Below, in pieces: positions 23,205 through 29,810 of a stretch of 37,516 nucleotides of DNA (position 1 is its first letter; every line of letters starts with the position of its first letter). Source of the DNA: WQXF01 sp031552825 (GTDB taxonomy: Bacteria; Bacillota; Clostridia; Christensenellales; Aristaeellaceae); contig JAVBMD010000044.1 in assembly GCA_031552825.1 (NCBI GenBank), positions 1 to 37,516 of the forward strand. The letters run 5' to 3'. The notes under the pieces were generated by a model. The model had not been told where the DNA came from, searched no databases, and worked only from the letters and a program-made list of their open reading frames with translations. Made by a program: the position numbers and the translations under genes.

Positions 23205-23465
23205 GTGAACGATGAACTAAGGGCAAAACTAAACGCGATTACCGAAGAGGCTCCGGACGCCCTCGATCTTGCTATGTTGGAAGATGCGAAGCAAACCAAC
23301 GATGGCTCTATGATAGCGCTGGATGCATTCAAAGCTTCTCTGGAGGGTTACAACGGCAAGGTATTGCTGCGCATGCCGAAGAGCCTGCACAAGCGATTGG
23401 CGGAAGAGGCGCAGATTGAAGGTGTCAGCCTGAATCAATATGCGCTGTATAAATTGAGCCAATAA
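23205..23465 (+). CDS. orphan HicB-like ribbon-helix-helix protein
   Basis: An 86-residue protein. Residues 1-50 are acidic and resemble the remnant of a HicB partner-binding region. Residues 51-86 are a ribbon-helix-helix DNA-binding domain with GKVLLRMPKSLHKRLAEEA and a final GVSLNQYALYKLS, as in HicB-family antitoxins. The GTG start at 23205 has GAGGAGGG six bases upstream. The expected hicA toxin is absent from the sequence on either side: upstream is a ttcA-like gene, downstream is a repeat. The palindromic promoter indicates self-regulation. Whether it is a toxin-less antitoxin or a plain regulator is open. Confidence 0.82.
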   Translation: MNDELRAKLNAITEEAPDALDLAMLEDAKQTNDGSMIALDAFKASLEGYNGKVLLRMPKSLHKRLAEEAQIEGVSLNQYALYKLSQ

Positions 23466-23476
23466 GCGCGCAATTA

Positions 23477-23618
23477 GCTCCAGACCGTCGATGAACGCCC
23501 ATCTGCGGGTTCAGCCAGCGCGCGCCTTGTCGGCGTACCAGTGTACGCCTCCTGCGGACGCGCTTGTGCTTCGCCCACATCTGGACATTTCTCGACGGTC
23601 TGACTTTGTTGATAGCCT
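23477..23618 (-). repeat. interspersed repeat, copy 2 (142 bp, inverted)
   Basis: Reverse-complement match of 7730-7872 with about six substitutions and one 1-bp deletion. Outer arms CAGACCGTCGA/TCGACGGTCTG and the inner GGCGTAC/GTACGCC hairpin are retained although the inner loop differs (ACTG versus ACAG). It begins 12 bp after the HicB-like stop codon. Confidence 0.87.
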
Positions 23619-23620
23619 GA

Positions 23621-23660
23621 GAGCTGTCCCGCCGACAAAAGAATGTCAGCGGGACAGCTC
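23621..23660. repeat. long hairpin adjoining repeat copy 2
   Basis: GAGCTGTCCCGC (23621-23632) pairs perfectly with GCGGGACAGCTC (23649-23660), and an inner GACA/TGTC extends the stem. It occupies the position held by the 7697-7729 hairpin next to copy 1 but with unrelated sequence. It also lies 22 bp beyond the stop of the minus-strand asparagine-synthetase-like gene and could end its transcript, although no U-run follows. Confidence 0.85.
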
Positions 23661-23682
23661 ATTAATATGATATGGATTGACA

Positions 23683-25503
23683 TCACACCGCCAGCCGGTA
23701 CTCCTTCAACCAACCATCGAGTTGCAAAATCCACGCCAGCAGTTGCGGCCCGGCCATAAGCTGCCCGAACCACGGCTTGCCGTAGTCGGCCTGCTCGCCG
23801 CACAGCGCAAGCACCGCAGGCACATCCAGCAGCGCGCGCACCGGGGCGTCGCCATCGGAAAGCAGCGCGCGCACCCGTTCCTGCACCATGCGCTCGTAAG
23901 CCGGGTTGTGGGTCTTGGGGAAGGGGCTCTTGCGGCGATGCAGCACCTCGTAGGGCAGCAGGCCTTCGGCGGTGGCGCGCAGCAGGCCTTTCACCTCGTT
24001 GCCGATCGTTTTAAACTCCCATGGCACGTTGTAGAGGTATTGAATCAGCGCCGGGTCGCAATAAGGCGTGCGCAGTTCCAAGCCCGAAGCCCCGGCCATG
24101 CGGTCGCCGCGCTCGATCAGCGTCTGCATGAAGCCGTAGAGATTTAGGTAGGAGATCTCGCGCCGCCGCGCCTCTTGCCGCGGCTCGCCGGGCAGGCGCG
24201 GCGTCTTTGCCAGCATCGCCTCATAGCGCTGCTGCACGTAGCCCGGGATATCCATCGCCTCGGCAAGCTCGGGGTTGAGCGCCCGCAGCCGCGCGGTGGG
24301 GTCGGTGTTCCAAGGGAAGGTGTCGGCGGCGAAAAATTCCTTGCGGTGGAACCACGGATAGCCGCCGAACACCTCGTCGGCGCATTCGCCGGAGAAGGCG
24401 ATGCGCTGTGATTTGGCCAACTGCCCGCAGAAGTACAGCAGCGACGCGTCCACGTCTGCCATGCCGGGCAGGTCGCGTGCGCGCATGGCGGGCAGCAGCG
24501 CGTCCACCAAGTTTTCCGTATCGCACAGCAGAACCTTGTGTACCGTGCCGCAGTGGGCGCGCACCTTCTCCACGTAAGGCGCGTCGCTTTCGGGCTGGAA
24601 GCTGGTGGCGCGGAAGTGGGCGGCATTGTCGACATAATCGAAGGAGTAGGTGGCGATGCGGGCATGCGCCGTTTCCTTGGACAGGTTCGAGGTCGCCGCC
24701 GTCAGGATGCTGGAATCCACGCCGCCGGAAAGCAGCGAGCAGGCGTCGGACTGTTCCGGCCACCAGCGGCGGATCGAAGCGAACAGCAGCGCGCGCACCT
24801 GCTCCACGGTTTCCTCCAGCGAGTCGGCGTGCTCGCGCGCCTCCAGCGCGTACCAAGTGCGCGGCCGGATGCCGTCGCCGTCGATGCGCAGGCATTCGCC
24901 GGGCTCCAGCTCGTGTACGCCGCGGAAAACGCCGTTTCCCGGCGTGCGTCCCGGGCCGATGCCCAGCACCTCGCGCAGGCCGTCCACATCCAGCTCCGGC
25001 ACGCACTGCGGATGCGCGAACAGCCCCTTCATCTCCGAGGCCAGCAGCAGGCCGCCATCGACCGGCGCGTAAAACAGCGGGCGCGTGCCAAAGGCGTCGC
25101 GCGCCGCGAAGGCGATGCGATGCCCGCCATCCCAAAGCAGAAAGGCGAAGCTGCCGTTCAATTCATGCAGGCAGTCCTCGCCGCCGCGCAGGTAGGCGGC
25201 CAGGATCAGCTCGGCGGCGCTTTCGCCCTCGAAGGCGTACCCGTCGCGCGCTAGGCTGCGGCGAAGCGGCGCCGCATCGGTCAGCGAAGCATCGCATACC
25301 ACAGTATAGGGATGTCCAGCACGCACGGTGGAGAAAACCGCCTCCTCCGCCGCGTGCGCAAGCCCGGCATAATCGTCGTTCCACACCGCGCGCTTGCCGC
25401 CGCCGCGGTGCGCTAGCGCGCGGATCATGCGCCCGGTATGTACAGCCAGCGCGCCATCCTCGCGCGGTGATCCGAAGGTAATCCATCCGGCGATGCCGCC
25501 CAT
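23683..25503 (-). CDS. asparagine-synthetase-B homologue with inactivated glutaminase domain
   Basis: A 606-residue AsnB-family protein. The synthetase half is intact, with ATP-pyrophosphatase loop SGGVDSS (259-265), SGECADEVFGGY (371-382) and a conserved GLELRTPYCDPALIQYL segment. The N-terminal class II amidotransferase domain is degenerate. The start reads MGGIAGW where the family has MCGIAG, so the catalytic Cys1 is Gly (GGC for TGC). The glutamine-site motif NGE(L/I)YN is replaced by CDASLTD (70-76), and the SDTE aspartate by ESAAE. Glutamine hydrolysis should be lost, leaving use of free ammonia or another amine. Related Cys-less members include beta-lactam synthetases and lasso-peptide cyclases, but no such cluster is seen here. 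ATG 25503 has GAGGAG seven bases upstream. Confidence 0.88.
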   Translation of the reverse strand: MGGIAGWITFGSPREDGALAVHTGRMIRALAHRGGGKRAVWNDDYAGLAHAAEEAVFSTVRAGHPYTVVCDASLTDAAPLRRSLARDGYAFEGESAAELILAAYLRGGEDCLHELNGSFAFLLWDGGHRIAFAARDAFGTRPLFYAPVDGGLLLASEMKGLFAHPQCVPELDVDGLREVLGIGPGRTPGNGVFRGVHELEPGECLRIDGDGIRPRTWYALEAREHADSLEETVEQVRALLFASIRRWWPEQSDACSLLSGGVDSSILTAATSNLSKETAHARIATYSFDYVDNAAHFRATSFQPESDAPYVEKVRAHCGTVHKVLLCDTENLVDALLPAMRARDLPGMADVDASLLYFCGQLAKSQRIAFSGECADEVFGGYPWFHRKEFFAADTFPWNTDPTARLRALNPELAEAMDIPGYVQQRYEAMLAKTPRLPGEPRQEARRREISYLNLYGFMQTLIERGDRMAGASGLELRTPYCDPALIQYLYNVPWEFKTIGNEVKGLLRATAEGLLPYEVLHRRKSPFPKTHNPAYERMVQERVRALLSDGDAPVRALLDVPAVLALCGEQADYGKPWFGQLMAGPQLLAWILQLDGWLKEYRLAV

Positions 25504-25585
25504 AACACCACTCCTCATTGTTTGCTCCAGAACAGTCTATGCGCCGAGGCCGCGCGGCGCGACGCAGATATTTTGCCCGCCGAGC

Positions 25586-25614
25586 TTGCGGGGGATGTCC
25601 GCCTCTGTTACAAT
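25586..25614 (+). promoter_or_regulatory. promoter of the second D-2-hydroxyacid dehydrogenase
   Basis: TTGCGG (25586-25591), 17-bp spacer and TACAAT (25609-25614) lie 31 bp upstream of the start at 25646, in the gap divergent from the asparagine-synthetase-like gene. Confidence 0.65.
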
Positions 25615-25645
25615 GCTTACAATGTGGTTCCGGAGGTGGATGAAC

Positions 25646-26611
25646 ATGCGCCCAACCGTGCTGATTACGCACCGTCTGCCGCAGGCAGGGCTGGAGGCCT
25701 TATTTGCGGCTTGCGACGTTTATTATCCGAAACATGCGTCGGCCTTTTCGCGCGAGGAGTTGCTGCGCCTTGCGCCGGAGGTAGACGGGGTGCTGGCGGG
25801 CGGCGCCGTCGACGCGGAATTTGTGCGCGCGGCGGGCAAGCTGCGCATCGTCAGCAATTACGGCGCGGGGTATGACCGCGTGGACGTGGCGGCGCTAACG
25901 CGGGCGCGCGTGCCGCTGACCAACCTGCGCGCGGAGGTCGCCTACCCCACGGCCGAGCTGGCGATGGCGCTGCTGCTGGCGGTATACCGGCGCATCGCGG
26001 AGCTGGACCGCAAGCTGCGCGCGGGCGAGCCGGAGCAGCTTTTTGGCATGGGCAAGCATATGGGGCACAGCCTGCGCGGGCACCTGCTGGGCATCGTGGG
26101 CATGGGCAATATCGGGCGCATCGTGCGCGATATGGCAAGTGCGTTCGGCATGCGCACGGCGTATTATAACCGCAATCCGCTGCCCGATGCGCAGGCTGGC
26201 GGCGCGGAGTGGATGCCGCTGGAGGAACTGCTGGCGCGGAGCGACGCCGTTACGCTGCACTGCCCCCTCAATGAACAGACTCGCGGTCTGATCGGCTCGG
26301 CGGCGCTGGCGCGCATGAAGCCTAGCGCGGTGCTCATCAACACCGCGCGGGGAGCGGTGGTGGATCACGAAGCGCTGATTGCCGCGCTGCGCGAGGGGCG
26401 CATCGGCGGCGCAGGGCTCGACGTGTTCCCCGACGAACCGCACATACCCGAGGCGCTGCTCGCGCGGGACGACGTGGTGCTGATGCCGCACGTCGGCACC
26501 AACGTCGTCGAGGCACGGATCGACATGAACGCGCGCGCGGCGCAAAATATATTGGACGCGCTGGCGGGCAAGCGCCCCGAGTGCGTGGTGAATCCCGAGG
26601 TGTACGAGTAA
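25646..26611 (+). CDS. D-2-hydroxyacid dehydrogenase (second paralogue)
   Basis: A 321-residue NAD(P)-dependent D-isomer 2-hydroxyacid dehydrogenase. GMGNIG (152-157) is the dinucleotide motif; Arg235 (NTARG), Glu264 (FPDEP) and His282 (MPHVGT) form the catalytic set. The NYGAGYDRVDV segment is typical of the glyoxylate/hydroxypyruvate reductase and gluconate-2-dehydrogenase branch. Substrate unassigned. ATG 25646 is chosen since GGAGGT lies eight bases upstream; the ATG at 25640 is too close. It is followed by a GT-C-like gene after 47 bp on the same strand. Confidence 0.92.
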   Translation: MRPTVLITHRLPQAGLEALFAACDVYYPKHASAFSREELLRLAPEVDGVLAGGAVDAEFVRAAGKLRIVSNYGAGYDRVDVAALTRARVPLTNLRAEVAYPTAELAMALLLAVYRRIAELDRKLRAGEPEQLFGMGKHMGHSLRGHLLGIVGMGNIGRIVRDMASAFGMRTAYYNRNPLPDAQAGGAEWMPLEELLARSDAVTLHCPLNEQTRGLIGSAALARMKPSAVLINTARGAVVDHEALIAALREGRIGGAGLDVFPDEPHIPEALLARDDVVLMPHVGTNVVEARIDMNARAAQNILDALAGKRPECVVNPEVYE

Positions 26612-26658
26612 CGATCGGACAAGGGCGTTTGAGATTTGTATTGCGGAGGAAATAAAGC

Positions 26659-28134
26659 ATGCAGAAAATTCCCGCGCGCATCGCGCGGTTTGCGCAGCGG
26701 CATCGCGCGGCGCTGCAATGGCTGGCCGTCGCGCTGATGGCGGCGGCGATCATTGTGCTGGGGCGATTCAAGGGGCCGATCAAGGAGATGAACCTTTGCC
26801 GGAGCGCGGGGGAGCAGGGCGCGTACCTGCTGCTGTTCGGCCTGCTGTTTGCGGCGGTGCTGGGCTATTTTACGGCGCGCAAGAAGCCCGATTGGCCGCA
26901 CTTTCTCTATGTGGCGGGCATCGTGCTGGTGGCGCTGTATGTGCGCTTTACGCAGATGAACCAAGTTTCCGGCGATTATGCCGACTACCTCAGTCATTGG
27001 GTGCAAACCTTCCGCGAGCACGGCTTCGGCGCGGTGGCAATGGAGATCGGCGATTACAACCTGCCGTACCAGTATATCTTGGCGGGCATCGCCGCGCTGC
27101 CCGCGTCGGATCTGTACCTTATCAAGCTGGTGTCGATCGTATTTGATCTGGCGCTGGCCGTTATGGCGATGGAGTTGGTGGAGCGCTTCGCGCACAGGCG
27201 GTTTGCTATCCCGGCGTTGACGGCGCTGCTGCTGATCCCCACCGGCTGGTTTAACAGCGCGTATTGGGCGCAGTGCGATTCGCTGTACGCGCTTTGCATC
27301 CTCGCCTGCCTGTACGCGATGCTGGTGGATCGGCCGGTTTGGTCGGTGGCGCTGCTGACGGTGGCGTTCTCCTTCAAGATACAGACCGTGTTCTTCTTCC
27401 CGATGGTGCTGTTCGGCCTGCTGCACGGGAAGTATAAGCTGCGGCACGCGTGGGTGTTTCCGGCGGTGTACTTGCTGCTGTTGCTCCCGGCGCTGCTAGC
27501 CGGGCGCGGCCTCGTCAGCGCGCTGACCATTTACGCGCGGCAGACGGCGCAGTACAGCTACCGCCTGACGATGAACGCGCCCAACATCTATCAGTTTTTG
27601 CCCAGCGGCATGGTGGGCAATCGCCCCGAGTGGTTCGCGGTGCTTCGCTACATTCCCGGCGTTGATCCGGAGATCTGGAGCGAGTGGTTTACGCTCAAGT
27701 CGATCAGCAGGCTGCTCAGCGCGCTGGTGCCCTTTGCCGGGGCGCTGGTGGCGTCGCTGCTATTCTATCTGTATAAGCGCAGGAAATACATCGCGCTGGA
27801 GCAGGTATGGCGGCTTTCGCTGCTGTCGGTGCTGGTGCTGCCGCTGGTGCTGCCGAAGATGCACGATCGGTACTTCTATCTGGCCGATGTGTTCGCGGTG
27901 CTCTACGCGCTGCGCTACCCCAAGCGCTGGTATGTGCCGGTGTTGGTGGCGGGCGCTTCGTTCGCGTCCTACATGCCGTACCTGACCACCGAAAAGCCCA
28001 TCGATTTGCGCATCGCCGCGCTGATGATGCTGGCGGCGGCGGTCATCGTGTGGCTGGACTTGGCGCACGCGCTGCGCGAGGCCCGTGCCGCGGATCGCGA
28101 GCGGCCGCCGGAAGCTGAAACCTACGTGATTTAA
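26659..28134 (+). CDS. polytopic GT-C-fold glycosyltransferase-like membrane protein
   Basis: A 491-residue integral membrane protein with about 11 hydrophobic segments. The first long extracytoplasmic loop holds QVSGDYADYLSHW (Asp106 and Asp109), the acidic motif position of GT-C enzymes, followed by GDYNLPYQYILAGI. Near the C-terminus is LPKMHDRYFYLADVFAVLYAL, common in bacterial mannosyltransferase-like GT39/GT87 relatives. Such enzymes move a sugar from a polyprenyl-phosphate donor onto an extracytoplasmic acceptor; donor and acceptor are unknown. GGAGGAAA lies about six bases before the ATG. No other glycan genes adjoin it, although a DUF6056-like protein and a PopT-type transporter occur in the window. 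Confidence 0.85.
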   Translation: MQKIPARIARFAQRHRAALQWLAVALMAAAIIVLGRFKGPIKEMNLCRSAGEQGAYLLLFGLLFAAVLGYFTARKKPDWPHFLYVAGIVLVALYVRFTQMNQVSGDYADYLSHWVQTFREHGFGAVAMEIGDYNLPYQYILAGIAALPASDLYLIKLVSIVFDLALAVMAMELVERFAHRRFAIPALTALLLIPTGWFNSAYWAQCDSLYALCILACLYAMLVDRPVWSVALLTVAFSFKIQTVFFFPMVLFGLLHGKYKLRHAWVFPAVYLLLLLPALLAGRGLVSALTIYARQTAQYSYRLTMNAPNIYQFLPSGMVGNRPEWFAVLRYIPGVDPEIWSEWFTLKSISRLLSALVPFAGALVASLLFYLYKRRKYIALEQVWRLSLLSVLVLPLVLPKMHDRYFYLADVFAVLYALRYPKRWYVPVLVAGASFASYMPYLTTEKPIDLRIAALMMLAAAVIVWLDLAHALREARAADRERPPEAETYVI

Positions 28135-28268
28135 CGCGCTTTGCTCTAATCGTTTTCTCATGAATCCTTTATGCCTTCCTCAAGCAGAATACGCGGCGCT
28201 CTGCTATGCTATCCTTGTCAGATGGACAGGATGCCGCAAGGCGACGAGCAATCAAGGAGGAAATAAAC

Positions 28269-28964
28269 ATGGCGAAATATACGGTGGAACAGATCGATTA
28301 TCTGCGCGAGAAGGCGACCATTTCCTACGAGGAGGCGATGGAGACGCTGGAGCGCTTTGACGGCGACTTGGCGCGGTGCTTGGTGGATTTGGAGCGCCGG
28401 GGGCGCATCAAGCCCGCCTCCCGCAAGCCGGGCTACGAAGGCGGCCAGCACTACCGCTACGAATATCGCAATGAGCAGACGTACCGGGACGAGCGGCCGC
28501 GCGGAAAGGCCTTCGTGCTCGACGGCGAAGGGCTGAAGAACACGCTGTTTTCGCGGATCGTGGTGCGCAAGGGCGATGCGGTAATTGCCAACCTGTCGGT
28601 GGCGTTTTTGATCTTCGCGGCCTGCGTGGCGCCGCACCTGATGATTACGGCGGTGCTGCTGATGTTCCTGATGGGCTACCGCGTCAAGTGGGAGCGCAAG
28701 CAGGAGAAGGCGCAGCATGCCAACGACCTCTACGCCTTCGTGGACAAGACGGCGGCCAGCATCCGCCGCACCGCCGACAGCTTCGCGCAGGCGGTGAAGA
28801 ACGAGGTATACCCGCAGCCCCCGCGCGAGGAGGATCGCGCAGCCTACGGCGCCGCCGAGCCGGTGCGCGAGCCGAGTGCCGCCGAGCCCGCCCAGCGCAA
28901 GGACGAGGGCGACCAGGGCGATGCAGGGAAAGCGGGCGAGAGCGGCGAAATTACGATAGAGTAA
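28269..28964 (+). CDS. DUF4342-like protein with N-terminal UBA-like helix bundle
   Basis: A 231-residue protein. Residues 1-46 form a UBA/NAC-like helical unit (TISYEEAMETLERFDGDLARCLVDLER), as in DUF4342 proteins. A basic, Tyr- and Arg-rich linker follows. One broad hydrophobic stretch of about 30 residues at about 106-136 could be one or two membrane passes. The C-terminal 70 residues are polar and low-complexity (Glu, Ala, Pro, Gly). Function unknown; a regulatory or envelope-stress role would be guesswork. AAGGAGGAAA precedes the ATG at 28269. A GC hairpin 15 bp after the stop probably separates it from the two-component system downstream. Confidence 0.85.
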   Translation: MAKYTVEQIDYLREKATISYEEAMETLERFDGDLARCLVDLERRGRIKPASRKPGYEGGQHYRYEYRNEQTYRDERPRGKAFVLDGEGLKNTLFSRIVVRKGDAVIANLSVAFLIFAACVAPHLMITAVLLMFLMGYRVKWERKQEKAQHANDLYAFVDKTAASIRRTADSFAQAVKNEVYPQPPREEDRAAYGAAEPVREPSAAEPAQRKDEGDQGDAGKAGESGEITIE

Positions 28965-28978
28965 TCGCGGCGGTATAT

Positions 28979-29003
28979 GGGGCAGGCGCGTCCTGCCCCC
29001 TTT
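28979..29003 (+). terminator. probable terminator after the DUF4342-like gene
   Basis: GGGGCAGG (28979-28986), a 5-base loop and CCTGCCCC (28992-28999) form a perfect 8-bp GC stem, followed by a short C-TTT tract. The weak T-run suggests incomplete termination. Confidence 0.6.
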
Positions 29004-29025
29004 GCGTATGTAAGCGATGATTGAA

Positions 29026-29058
29026 GCTGTTTTCCCCTGCATTGCGGAGGAAAACAGC
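29026..29058 (+). promoter_or_regulatory. 10-bp inverted repeat in the leader of the two-component operon
   Basis: GCTGTTTTCC (29026-29035) pairs perfectly with GGAAAACAGC (29049-29058) across 13 bases. It lies 42 bp before the response-regulator start and could be an RNA hairpin or a binding site for the regulator itself. Role unproven. Confidence 0.55.
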
Positions 29059-29099
29059 AAGAAAACCGATGAATCAGCGATTACTTATGGAGGGATTCG

Positions 29100-29810
29100 G
29101 TGAATAAGATTCTGATCGTGGAAGACGAAATGAAGATCGCGCGCTTCGTGGAGCTGGAGCTGACCCACGAGGGCTACGAGGTGGCCATTGCCTCCGACGG
29201 ACGCATGGGGCTGGAGAAGGCGCTTTCGTGGCATCCGGATCTGATCGTGCTCGACCTGATGCTGCCCGGATTATCGGGCATCGAGGTCTGCCGCCGCGTG
29301 CGGCAGGAGAGCGAGGTGCCCATCCTGATGCTCACCGCCAAGGACGATGTGTCCGACAAGGTGATGGGGCTGGACATGGGCGCCGACGATTACATGACCA
29401 AGCCCTTCGCCATCGAGGAACTGCTGGCGCGCATTCGCACGGCGCTCAAGCGTGCGCAGCGCGGCGAGAGCGCCCGCCCCGAGGCGCAGCGCTACGCCGT
29501 GGGCGAGCTGCAGCTGGATACCCGCGCCTACACCGTTACCTTCCGTGGCGAGGAAATTTCGTTGACCAAGAAAGAATTTGATTTGCTGGCCTACCTGATG
29601 GCGCACGCGGGCGAGGTGGTCACGCGCGACGCGCTGCTGGACAAGGTGTGGGGATACGCCTACGCCGGGGACACCAATATCGTGGACGTATACGTGCGCT
29701 ACCTGCGCACCAAGGTGGACGAGCGGGTGGGCGTGAAGTACGTGCATACGGTGCGCGGCGTCGGATACATGCTGAAAGATGAAAGAAAAGGCGATGAAAG
29801 AAAAGGCTAA
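29100..29810 (+). CDS. OmpR/PhoB-family response regulator
   Basis: A 236-residue response regulator. The receiver domain (1-115) has acidic residues E8/D9, phospho-acceptor Asp52 (LIVLDLMLPG), Thr79 and Lys101 (TKPF). The C-terminal winged helix (about 135-228) is of OmpR type, with SLTKKEFDLLAYLM and YVRYLRTKV...RGVGYML. The GTG start has GGAGGG five to six bases upstream. Its last 11 codons overlap the kinase gene in another frame, and a 15-bp tandem duplication in the overlap gives the repeated C-terminal tail DERKGDERKG. It forms a two-component system with the next gene. Confidence 0.95.
   Translation: MNKILIVEDEMKIARFVELELTHEGYEVAIASDGRMGLEKALSWHPDLIVLDLMLPGLSGIEVCRRVRQESEVPILMLTAKDDVSDKVMGLDMGADDYMTKPFAIEELLARIRTALKRAQRGESARPEAQRYAVGELQLDTRAYTVTFRGEEISLTKKEFDLLAYLMAHAGEVVTRDALLDKVWGYAYAGDTNIVDVYVRYLRTKVDERVGVKYVHTVRGVGYMLKDERKGDERKG
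29778..29807 (+). repeat. 2 x 15 bp tandem repeat inside the regulator-kinase overlap
   Basis: GATGAAAGAAAAGGC occurs twice in perfect tandem. It encodes DERKG twice at the end of the regulator and, in another frame, MKEKA twice at the start of the kinase, duplicating the start codon. Confidence 0.93.

Noticed and set aside
23466..23682. Possible hicA toxin next to the HicB-like gene
   Set aside because: The interval is filled by the repeat and hairpin; no small basic HicA-like frame is present.
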